Of a stretch of 5,929 nucleotides of DNA, positions 1 to 5,819 are shown piece after piece. The stretch is from assembly GCA_025360875.1 (NCBI GenBank), contig JANYBI010000160.1:1-5929 (forward strand). The letters run 5' to 3'. The notes under the pieces are model-generated. The model saw only the letters and a list, made by a program, of their open reading frames with translations, was not told where the DNA came from and searched no databases. The translations under genes and the position numbers were made by a program. This DNA comes from Lentisphaerota bacterium (GTDB lineage Bacteria > Verrucomicrobiota > Lentisphaeria > Victivallales > GWF2-50-93). Positions within the stretch are counted from its first letter, which is position 1. The number at the start of each line of letters is the position of its first letter.

Positions 1-1
1 C

Positions 2-1090
2 AACAATCTGCTCCAGGTGATAAACGGATATACACAGCTCATGCTCCTGACCTCTCCTGCTGACGTATCCACGAAGAGCCACCTGGAACAGGTTAAACAG
101 GCCGGAGACCGGGCTGCCAACCTGACCCGCCAGCTCCTCACATTCAGCCGCAGGCAGATCCAGCAATCAATGATCCTGGATCTCAACACCATAGTTTCCG
201 ACATGGAAAAAATGCTCCGTAGGCTCATCCGTGAAAACATCGTCCTAAAGACGGTACCCTCTCCGACGCTCAAAAAGACCAAGGCCGACCCTGGGCAGAT
301 CGAACAGGTGATTATGAATCTGGTCGTCAATGCCAGGGATGCGATGTCCAGTAACGGCACTCTGACCATTTCCACTGAAAACGTGGAGATTGACGAGGCC
401 TATGCCCGGAGCCGTCCTGGCGAAGTCAAGACGGGCCCTTACGTCATGCTGGCAGTGGTCGATACAGGCTGCGGCATGGATGAAAATGTCAAGACGCACA
501 TTTTTGAACCTTTTTTCACTACCAAAGCTGAAGGCGCAGGTACAGGCCTTGGGCTCGCTACCGTATATGGAATTGTAAAACAAAGTGGAGGTTTTATCGA
601 CGTTGAAAGCGAATTGGGAAAAGGAACCACCTTCCGAGTATACCTACCGCAGGTCTTGGAAAAGGATCCTGCAATTTACGCGAATCAGACGACATCGGCC
701 ATGCCGCGGGGCACCGAGACCATCCTGATAGTGGATGACCAAGAAATAGTCAAGGATCTCATCATGGTCATGCTCCAGTCTATCGGTTATACCGTCCTCC
801 CGGCTTCCCACGGCGTCGAGGCGCTTGAACTGGCCAGACACTATCAGAGGCCGCTCCATCTTCTCCTGACCGATGTGGTGATGCCGGGAATGAGCGGACT
901 GGATCTGTCAAAGCGCATGTCCACGCTCTGTCCCAGATTGAAGACGCTCTTCATGTCCGGCCATGTCGATGACACAAGCATCCAGGACGCGATGAATGAC
1001 CGTTACATCCAGAAGCCCATCGCGATGGGGGATTTGTCCCGCAAGATCCGCGAGGTGTTGGACAAAGCAGATGAGGAAAAGATGATTTGA
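2..1090 (+). CDS. Hybrid sensor histidine kinase, C-terminal part (HisKA end - HATPase - receiver); 5' end outside window
   Basis: This is a two-component sensor kinase that would autophosphorylate on histidine and pass phosphate to its own receiver. The frame is open from base 2 and the first visible residues, NNLLQ, are the tail of an H-box of the HDFNNLL type, so the phosphoacceptor His lies just left of the window. The GTG at 17 is internal to this helix and is not a start. Counting visible residues (362), the HATPase domain spans about 95-217: N-box NLVVNARDAM (Asn110), G1 DTGCG (Asp154), F-box FEPFFTTK, and G2 GAGTGLGL. A receiver follows at about 239-355, with acidic pair Asp245/246, phosphoacceptor Asp291 (TDVVMPG), Ser319 and Lys338 (QKP). 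All key residues are intact and no output domain follows. Sensor domains, if any, are upstream. The catalytic half closely resembles the next gene, which starts 57 bases downstream. The ligand is unknown. Confidence 0.93.
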   Translation, partial: NNLLQVINGYTQLMLLTSPADVSTKSHLEQVKQAGDRAANLTRQLLTFSRRQIQQSMILDLNTIVSDMEKMLRRLIRENIVLKTVPSPTLKKTKADPGQIEQVIMNLVVNARDAMSSNGTLTISTENVEIDEAYARSRPGEVKTGPYVMLAVVDTGCGMDENVKTHIFEPFFTTKAEGAGTGLGLATVYGIVKQSGGFIDVESELGKGTTFRVYLPQVLEKDPAIYANQTTSAMPRGTETILIVDDQEIVKDLIMVMLQSIGYTVLPASHGVEALELARHYQRPLHLLLTDVVMPGMSGLDLSKRMSTLCPRLKTLFMSGHVDDTSIQDAMNDRYIQKPIAMGDLSRKIREVLDKADEEKMI

Positions 1091-1147
1091 CGGCATTATT
1101 GCTGGCATTTGAATATTGCCTGATAAAGATCCGTAGGAGAAACAGGC

Positions 1148-2854
1148 ATGAAGACGAACCGAATCCTTATTGTGGACGACAAGGAGGAGAACAACTACCT
1201 CCTGCGCGCCATGCTGCAGGGCAACGGCTATGAGGTTGAAGCCGCCTCAAATGGTTCCGATGCGCTGCTCAAGGCACGGAATAATCCCCCTGACCTTATC
1301 ATCTCAGACATCCTCATGCCGGTAATGGACGGGTTCGCCTTGTGCCGTGAATGGAGGAAGGATCTGCGTTTGAAATCAATCCCATTTGTCTTCTACACCG
1401 CCACCTACACAGATGAACGTGACGAGAAATTTGCACTAAGCATTGGGGCCGATCGGTTCATCGTCAAACCACAGGAACCGGACGTGTTCATGGAGATCAT
1501 CCGGAAAACTACCCGGCAATCTGTAAGTCAATCCACCGTCCAAGCAAAACCGCCAGAAGAGGATGAATCCATCTATCTGAAGCAATATAATGAAACACTT
1601 ATCCGCAAACTGGAAGACAAGATGGAACAGCTGGAAAAGACCAACCGCCAGCTCGAACAGAACATTGCCGGACGCAAGCTGGCGGAGAAAGAACGGGAAA
1701 GGCTGCAGGTGCAGCTAGTCCAGGCCCAGAAAATGGAATCCATCGGCAGGCTCGCAGGCGGAGTTGCGCACGATTTCAACAATATGCTGACAGCTATTCT
1801 AGGGCACACTGAAATGGCTATGGATAAGTTAGGGACGACGCAGCCGCTCCTTGAAGACCTGCAGGAAGTCCAGAAAGCCGCCACTCGCTCCGCTGACCTC
1901 ACCCGTCAACTGCTGGCATTTGCCCGCAAGCAGACCATCACTCCAAAGGTGCTCGAATTGAATGACACAGTGGAAAGGATGCTCAAGATGCTGCGCCGTA
2001 TCATCGGCGAGAACATCAATCTTGTCTGGATTCCATACATAAACCTATGGCAGATCAAGATGGACGCCTCCCAGCTTGATCAGATCCTGACGAATCTCTG
2101 CGTCAATGCCCGTGATGCCGTCTCGGGCGTGGGAAAAATCACGATCAGAACGGAAAACGCCGTCTTCAATGAAGCTTTTTGCGCCACCCATGAAGACCTT
2201 GTCCCAGGAGAGTACGTTCTGCTCACAGTGAGCGACACCGGCTGCGGCATGGACAAGGAGACGCTGACCAATATTTTCGAGCCTTTCTTCACCACCAAGG
2301 AAATAGGCAAAGGCACCGGCATGGGCCTGCCAACAGTATACGGCATCGTCAAACAAAACAATGGCTTTATAGACGTAACTACTGAGCTGGGAAAAGGTGC
2401 GACCTTCAAAATCTATCTGCCCCGCCACGTAGACAAGGCCGAACAGCTACAGGTAAAAGGCACGGCGACATCAGTCTCGCGGGGCCATGAAACCATTCTT
2501 CTGGTTGAAGACGAAAAGGTGATCCTGAATATGACAAGGACGATGCTGGATGGATTCGGTTATCAGGTGCTGGTTGCAGGCACTCCAAGTGAAGCGATCC
2601 GCCTAGCCGAAAAGTATTCCGGCGAAATCCATCTGCTGCTTACAGACGTGGTCTTGCCGGAAATGAACGGACGGGATCTGGCCAAGAACCTGATGTCCAT
2701 TTACCCGGACATCAAGCGTCTGTTCATGTCCGGATACACGGCCAGCGTCATCGCATCACACGGCATACTTGACGACGGTGTGAATTTCATCCAGAAGCCT
2801 TTTTCGAGCAAGAATCTGGCGGAGAAAGTGCGGGCGGCACTGGACAGACAGTAA
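1148..2854 (+). CDS. Hybrid histidine kinase with receiver domains at both ends (REC-coiled coil-HisKA-HATPase-REC)
   Basis: This is a complete 568-residue cytoplasmic signalling kinase. The N-terminal receiver (about 5-122) has Asp10/Asp11, phosphoacceptor Asp54 (SDILMP), Thr84 and Lys107 (VKP). A charged, heptad-like helix at about 143-197 probably forms a dimer coiled coil leading into HisKA, whose phosphoacceptor is His208 in AHDFNN. The HATPase domain (about 305-425) has N-box Asn320 (NLCVNARDAV), G1 DTGCG (Asp363), F-box FEPFFTTK and G2 GKGTGMGL. The C-terminal receiver (about 448-566) has Glu454/Asp455, Asp500 (TDVVLPE), Ser528 and Lys550 (QKP). There is no membrane segment, PAS domain or DNA-binding domain. 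It is therefore probably controlled by phosphorylation of its first receiver and should hand phosphate to a partner not seen here. The start is supported by AGGAGA at 1135-1140, seven bases before ATG. The spacing to both neighbours suggests an operon. Confidence 0.95.
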   Translation: MKTNRILIVDDKEENNYLLRAMLQGNGYEVEAASNGSDALLKARNNPPDLIISDILMPVMDGFALCREWRKDLRLKSIPFVFYTATYTDERDEKFALSIGADRFIVKPQEPDVFMEIIRKTTRQSVSQSTVQAKPPEEDESIYLKQYNETLIRKLEDKMEQLEKTNRQLEQNIAGRKLAEKERERLQVQLVQAQKMESIGRLAGGVAHDFNNMLTAILGHTEMAMDKLGTTQPLLEDLQEVQKAATRSADLTRQLLAFARKQTITPKVLELNDTVERMLKMLRRIIGENINLVWIPYINLWQIKMDASQLDQILTNLCVNARDAVSGVGKITIRTENAVFNEAFCATHEDLVPGEYVLLTVSDTGCGMDKETLTNIFEPFFTTKEIGKGTGMGLPTVYGIVKQNNGFIDVTTELGKGATFKIYLPRHVDKAEQLQVKGTATSVSRGHETILLVEDEKVILNMTRTMLDGFGYQVLVAGTPSEAIRLAEKYSGEIHLLLTDVVLPEMNGRDLAKNLMSIYPDIKRLFMSGYTASVIASHGILDDGVNFIQKPFSSKNLAEKVRAALDRQ

Positions 2855-2870
2855 AGGAAAGCAGGTCAAC

Positions 2871-3119
2871 ATGTGGGAGGAAAGTCCAGAATTTCATAAG
2901 GCATGGGAAAAGTTCTTGCTTGGCCTTATTGGCTTTTTGACACTTCTAGTCCTTATAGCCTCTGTTTTCACATCCGATTATATCTTTATTATTGGCTGGC
3001 TTGGAGCCTTGTTGATATTTGCGATCCTCTGCATGATATACGGCATAATCGCCGTCGGCCTTGCGAAAACTATCTTTGCAATCCTGAATTTCTTCAACAG
3101 GAAAATGGGCCGTAAATAA
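2871..3119 (+). CDS. Small membrane protein with two predicted transmembrane helices, function unknown
   Basis: An 82-residue protein that I do not recognise as a family member. The N-terminus is acidic and aromatic (MWEESPEFHKAWEKF). Two hydrophobic stretches follow at about residues 15-33 and 38-63, separated by the short polar turn TSDY. The tail is a basic, partly amphipathic segment ending RKMGRK. By the positive-inside rule the tail is cytoplasmic, so the protein is probably a helical hairpin with both ends inside. There is no cleavable signal peptide. ATG 2871 lies 16 bases after the kinase stop, with GGAAAG at about 2857 and AGG at 2863 as modest ribosome-binding candidates. It is followed directly by a terminator, so it looks like the last gene of the kinase transcript. 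A link to signalling is only inferred from position. An overlapping +2-frame reading of the same DNA was judged a shadow because this frame gives coherent membrane helices. Confidence 0.75.
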   Translation: MWEESPEFHKAWEKFLLGLIGFLTLLVLIASVFTSDYIFIIGWLGALLIFAILCMIYGIIAVGLAKTIFAILNFFNRKMGRK

Positions 3120-3148
3120 AAATCCGCCCTTGAATTGGACGGATTTTT
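3118..3148. terminator. Bidirectional intrinsic terminator between convergent genes
   Basis: Arms 3118-3129 and 3137-3148 pair over 11 of 12 positions (one C-A mismatch at 3127/3139) around a 7-base loop. The outer part is five A-T pairs, so each strand ends its hairpin in a run of T. It begins on the last two bases of the stop codon of the small membrane gene and lies 28 bases beyond the dapL stop on the other strand. It can serve both converging transcripts. Confidence 0.85.
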
Positions 3149-3151
3149 ATA

Positions 3152-3170
3152 AACAGGTAAGATGCCTGTT
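3152..3170 (-). terminator. Small hairpin after dapL, possible first terminator for the minus-strand transcript
   Basis: Perfect 6-bp arms, AACAGG at 3152-3157 and CCTGTT at 3165-3170, enclose a 7-base loop. Read on the minus strand it starts six bases after the dapL stop and is followed by a short, impure T-run (TTTAT). It is weaker than the adjacent hairpin and may only assist termination or protect the 3' end. Confidence 0.35.
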
Positions 3171-3175
3171 CTGCA

Positions 3176-4420
3176 TTAGAATACGAATTTCACATCGGAG
3201 AGGCGTTTCTGGAATTCGCTTAGGACTCGATCTTCCTCTTTCTTTCCACCTTGGGCAACAAACGTCGCGCTGAAACGCACATTGTGCCCGACATCATCCC
3301 ACGGAACCGTGCTGATGAGTTTTTCCCTGATCATCCACTGGCTGAACTCCTCCGCATTTGCGAATTTCGCAGAATATTTCCCTTCCGCGGCCTTTGGGCA
3401 TTTCACATAGAGGTAGAAGGAACCATGCGGAACTTTTGCGGGGAACCCGATCGACTTCAGTGTCTGCACCATGCTCTTCAGACGGCGTTCATATTTCTCA
3501 CATATCATCGGAGTGATCTTCGACTGGTTGTCGAGTCCGGCAATGGCAGCTTTCTGGATGGCGGCGAACTGACCGCTGTCGGCATTATCCTTCACGTTCG
3601 CGAACGCCTTGACGGCAAGCTCGTTTCCGCAGACCCAGCCCAGACGCCAGCCAGTCATGTTGAAACCCTTTGACATGCTGTGCAATTCCACAGCACATTC
3701 CTTTGCGCCTGGAATAGAAAGTATGCTGAGCGGCTTGCCCTGGAAATTTAGAGGCGCGTATGCAGCATCGAAAACAATGAGGATATTATTCTTCTTTGCG
3801 AAGTTCACAGCCTTCTCAAGCTGTTCGGCGGACGCCGATGCACCCGTCGGATTGTTGGGATAGTTGAGATAGAGCAGCTTCGCCTTTTCGCATTCTTCCT
3901 TGGAAAGCGAATCGAGAACCGGGAAGAAACCATTCTCCCCGTTGAGAGGCATGTTGATGACTTTTCCGCCGAGGTATTGCGTCCATGTGCCAAGTACCGG
4001 ATAGCCGGGTATCGTCATGATCGTGATATCGCCGGGATTGATGAAGCATGCCGGAAGAAGCGACAGTGCGGCCTTTGAACCTATGGAATGGCAGATCTCC
4101 GTTTCAGGATTGAGTTCAACCTTGTACAGAGCTTTCATGTAACGTGCCGCCGCATCCTTGAATTCCTTTATGCCGTTGTCGGTGTATGTGCGGTTCTCCC
4201 ATTTCGCCGCCTCCCTGCAGAGAGATTCGACAACTTCAGGAAACGCCATGTCATCAGGCTCCCCTACTCCCATGTCGATGATCTCGGCTCCGGGATTGGC
4301 CTGGAGGGCAGCGCGCTTGGCCCGCTTTATCTTCTCGAACTTGTAGATTTTAGTATCCTTGCCGAACTGGTCTCCGCCAATTCTCTGGGCAAAATTTTTC
4401 TGCAGGAATGATTCTGACAT
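3176..4420 (-). CDS. dapL: LL-diaminopimelate aminotransferase (PLP-dependent, fold type I)
   Basis: Members of this family convert L-tetrahydrodipicolinate and glutamate to LL-2,6-diaminopimelate and 2-oxoglutarate in one step, supplying lysine and peptidoglycan while bypassing the succinylase and acetylase branches. The protein is soluble, with 414 residues from ATG 4420, close to the usual length of about 400-410. Visible class I aminotransferase landmarks are GVGEPD (about 51-56), YPNNPTG (187-193, with Asn190), Asp218 and Tyr221 (FDAAYAP), Schiff-base Lys250 in HSMSKGFNMTGWRLGW with phosphate-binding Arg258, and carboxylate-binding Arg382 (NVRFS). The stretch ANVKDNADSGQF resembles DapL-type enzymes more than ordinary aspartate aminotransferases. 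A TTG 12 bases upstream in frame would overlap the ribosome-binding site, so the ATG was chosen. It lies 53 bases downstream of the purH-like gene on the same strand. A different substrate within the family cannot be excluded from sequence alone. Confidence 0.8.
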   Translation of the reverse strand: MSESFLQKNFAQRIGGDQFGKDTKIYKFEKIKRAKRAALQANPGAEIIDMGVGEPDDMAFPEVVESLCREAAKWENRTYTDNGIKEFKDAAARYMKALYKVELNPETEICHSIGSKAALSLLPACFINPGDITIMTIPGYPVLGTWTQYLGGKVINMPLNGENGFFPVLDSLSKEECEKAKLLYLNYPNNPTGASASAEQLEKAVNFAKKNNILIVFDAAYAPLNFQGKPLSILSIPGAKECAVELHSMSKGFNMTGWRLGWVCGNELAVKAFANVKDNADSGQFAAIQKAAIAGLDNQSKITPMICEKYERRLKSMVQTLKSIGFPAKVPHGSFYLYVKCPKAAEGKYSAKFANAEEFSQWMIREKLISTVPWDDVGHNVRFSATFVAQGGKKEEDRVLSEFQKRLSDVKFVF

Positions 4421-4425
4421 TTTAT

Positions 4426-4430
4426 TCTCC
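4426..4430 (-). promoter_or_regulatory. Ribosome-binding site that fixes the dapL start
   Basis: On the minus strand GGAGA occupies 4430-4426, five bases before ATG 4420. The alternative TTG start at 4432 overlaps this site and has no site of its own, so the 414-residue form is preferred over the 418-residue one. Confidence 0.75.
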
Positions 4431-4446
4431 AATATATTATTATGTT

Positions 4447-4474
4447 ATTTTTCATTGCCCCGGCAATGAAAAAT
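4447..4474. repeat. Palindromic hairpin in the purH-like/dapL intergenic gap, starting in a stop codon
   Basis: Arms of 12-13 bases, read ATTTTTCATTGCC and its complement, pair without mismatch around a very short CC or CCCG turn. The right arm begins in the last base of the purH-like TGA stop (4474-4476, minus strand). On both strands the T-run is on the 5' side and the A-run on the 3' side, so it lacks the trailing U-tract of an intrinsic terminator. It could stabilise or separate the two coding segments of one mRNA. A weak minus-strand promoter overlaps it: TTGCCG at 4466-4461, 16 bases, then CATAAT at 4444-4439. That would give dapL a short private leader. Confidence 0.65.
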
Positions 4475-5595
4475 CAGTGGTGCGAGAAGCATCTCTCCGG
4501 CGCATGGAAAAGCACTACGCCAAGGTCATTGGCCCGCTGGATGACTTCCGCATCCTTGATCGAGCCCGGAGGTGAAATCATCGCGGAAACTCCGGCTTCG
4601 GCGGCTACTTCGACCGCGTCCGGGAAAGGGAAGAATCCGTCGCTCGCCATTACGGCATCCTTGATGTTCTCATCGCCCTGATACTTATTGTTGTATTTCC
4701 AGACCGCCTGTTCGACAGCGCCGACGCGGTCCTGTTCGCCTGTCCCGACGGAAAGCGTCTGCCCATTCTTCATGATGACAACGCCGTTCGAGCGCACATT
4801 GAGGTTTATATACCAGGCGGCGAGTATGTCCTCGATCTGGCCCGGTTTTGGCTTGACTGTTGAAACGACTGTGCCTAGATTCTTGCTTTCAGCGGATGCA
4901 AGTTTGAGATCGGCAACTGACTTGAGATGCGTCAGCAAAGGAGCTGCAACGACAATGGAACCGTCTGCAAGCACCTTGAGAGTGCTATGGGTGTCAGCGG
5001 CTTCGCCGACGTATCTTGGAAGTGCTGAAATGTTCCCGCACTTGATTATCCTGATCTGCTTGTTGAGCTTGAACTTGTCGGCATCATTGAAAATCACCAG
5101 CGCATCCTTGTCGAATGAGGGTGCGACGACACACTCGGTAAAGGTGCCCATGATTTCCGTGGCGACCTGGGCATCGACCTCCACATTGAAAGCTATTGCG
5201 CTGCCGAAAGCGGCCCTGGCATCGCAGTCCCTGGCCTTGATGTATACGTCGCGCAGCGTCTCCTCCCCACGCTGGACGGCTGCACCGCTGGGATTCACGT
5301 GCTTCATGACCGCACACGCAGGCCTGTCGAAATACTTGACGATGTTGAGCGCATAGGAAATATCCTCGAGATTCGTCTGTGACAATCCGCTCTTGCCGGT
5401 CTTGAGCACCTGCATGTCGCCGATCGGACAAACCATGCCCTCGGGCTTGTAATAGGTGGCGGGCTGATGCGGATTAGTCCCGTAGCGGAGATCCTCCACC
5501 TTCAGATACCGCTTGCCACGTATCTCAACAACGTCCTCGAAGCTTCCCACGTTCTTGGAAAGATATGTATTCCGGTTCATTGATGAATCAGCCAT
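4474..5595 (-). CDS. purH: Stand-alone AICAR transformylase (formyltransferase half of PurH; no IMP cyclohydrolase domain)
   Basis: This enzyme adds a formyl group from 10-formyltetrahydrofolate to AICAR to make FAICAR, the penultimate step of purine synthesis, in the cytoplasm. The 373-residue protein matches only the transformylase part of bifunctional PurH. Seen in order are LRYGTNPHQ (36-44), the catalytic-type MKHVNPSG with Lys98-His99 (97-104), NGVVIMKNGQ (270-279), GTGEQDR (284-290), SDGFFPF (318-324), SPPGSIKDAEVI (341-352) and the terminal RCFSHH, which resembles the usual LFHH end. The N-terminal methylglyoxal-synthase-like cyclohydrolase domain (roughly 200 residues) is absent. The gene has a clean start, with AGGAGA at 5608-5603 seven bases before ATG 5595, and non-coding sequence upstream, so this is not a truncation by the window. 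IMP cyclohydrolase must be a separate gene. It is probably the first gene of a transcript that continues into dapL. Databases may label such proteins IMP cyclohydrolase, which would misstate the activity. Confidence 0.88.
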   Translation of the reverse strand: MADSSMNRNTYLSKNVGSFEDVVEIRGKRYLKVEDLRYGTNPHQPATYYKPEGMVCPIGDMQVLKTGKSGLSQTNLEDISYALNIVKYFDRPACAVMKHVNPSGAAVQRGEETLRDVYIKARDCDARAAFGSAIAFNVEVDAQVATEIMGTFTECVVAPSFDKDALVIFNDADKFKLNKQIRIIKCGNISALPRYVGEAADTHSTLKVLADGSIVVAAPLLTHLKSVADLKLASAESKNLGTVVSTVKPKPGQIEDILAAWYINLNVRSNGVVIMKNGQTLSVGTGEQDRVGAVEQAVWKYNNKYQGDENIKDAVMASDGFFPFPDAVEVAAEAGVSAMISPPGSIKDAEVIQRANDLGVVLFHAPERCFSHH

Positions 5596-5632
5596 ATGTG
5601 AATCTCCTGTGTTAATTTTATCCGAACTGTAA

Positions 5633-5660
5633 ATCTTATATCTTATAGAGATTTTTTCAA
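5633..5660 (-). promoter_or_regulatory. Candidate sigma-70-like promoter for the purH-like gene
   Basis: On the minus strand TTGAAA (5660-5655, five of six matches to TTGACA) is followed after 16 bases by TAAGAT (5638-5633, four of six to TATAAT). Initiation near 5626 would give a leader of about 30 bases. The region is AT-rich and the position suits the gene, but such matches are common in AT-rich DNA. Confidence 0.35.
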
Positions 5661-5709
5661 CACTGTTGCCATATAATTTTGAAAGGATAGATTACTCGCT
5701 TTAAGAATC

Positions 5710-5800
5710 AACATCGAACACTCAACATCAAACTTCCAACTTCGAATGAATTTGAATTTAAAATTCGATGTTCAAAGTTGAATGTTGGACGTTGGATGTT
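5710..5800. repeat. Symmetrical inverted repeat made of in-phase heptamers
   Basis: The left arm (5710-5744) is five heptamers, all starting AAC: AACATCG, AACACTC, AACATCA, AACTTCC, AACTTCG. A 21-base AT-rich centre (5745-5765, three heptamer lengths) follows. The right arm (5766-5800) is five heptamers all ending GTT: CGATGTT, CAAAGTT, GAATGTT, GGACGTT, GGATGTT. The seven-base phase holds across all 91 bases, and the arms can pair at 26 of 35 positions. It lies between divergent genes, 19 bases before the deacetylase start. It has no T-tract and no target duplications that I can see. I recall similar heptamer repeats between genes in some environmental bacterial genomes, but could not check. 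Function is unknown; candidates are a mobile or amplified non-coding repeat, a structured RNA, or a protein-binding array. Confidence 0.85.
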
Positions 5801-5819
5801 CAATTTGGATTGCAATCAA

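Noticed and set aside
17..1090. GTG at 17 as the start of the first kinase
   Set aside because: The frame is open to the left edge and the residues before it (NNLLQ) belong to the kinase H-box, so the gene begins outside the window.
2045..2428. Overlapping antisense frames (127 and 109 codons) opposite the second kinase
   Set aside because: They mirror the ATPase motifs of the kinase on the other strand, have no domain of their own and no plausible translation signals.
2903..3115. A second 70-codon frame inside the small membrane protein gene
   Set aside because: It starts 32 bases inside the better frame and lacks a ribosome-binding site. Its translation is irregular (many Tyr, His and Trp) and does not form clear helices.
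3251..3673. A 140-codon open frame on the plus strand opposite dapL
   Set aside because: It lies inside the conserved dapL coding sequence. The translation shows no domain, and the dapL frame carries the PLP-site motifs.
4688..5356. A 222-codon open frame on the plus strand opposite the purH-like gene
   Set aside because: It is wholly antisense to a gene with strong family motifs. Its product is rich in Ser/Thr/Ala without any recognisable domain, as expected for a shadow frame, and it has no ribosome-binding site of note.
5679..5707. Plus-strand promoter TTGAAA, 17 bases, TAAGAA for the deacetylase
   Set aside because: The -10 match is only three of six, and the region is AT-rich enough to give such matches by chance.
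5710..5800. Heptamer inverted repeat as a CRISPR array or intrinsic terminator
   Set aside because: There are no equal-length unique spacers between identical repeats, and no T-run follows either arm, so neither reading fits.
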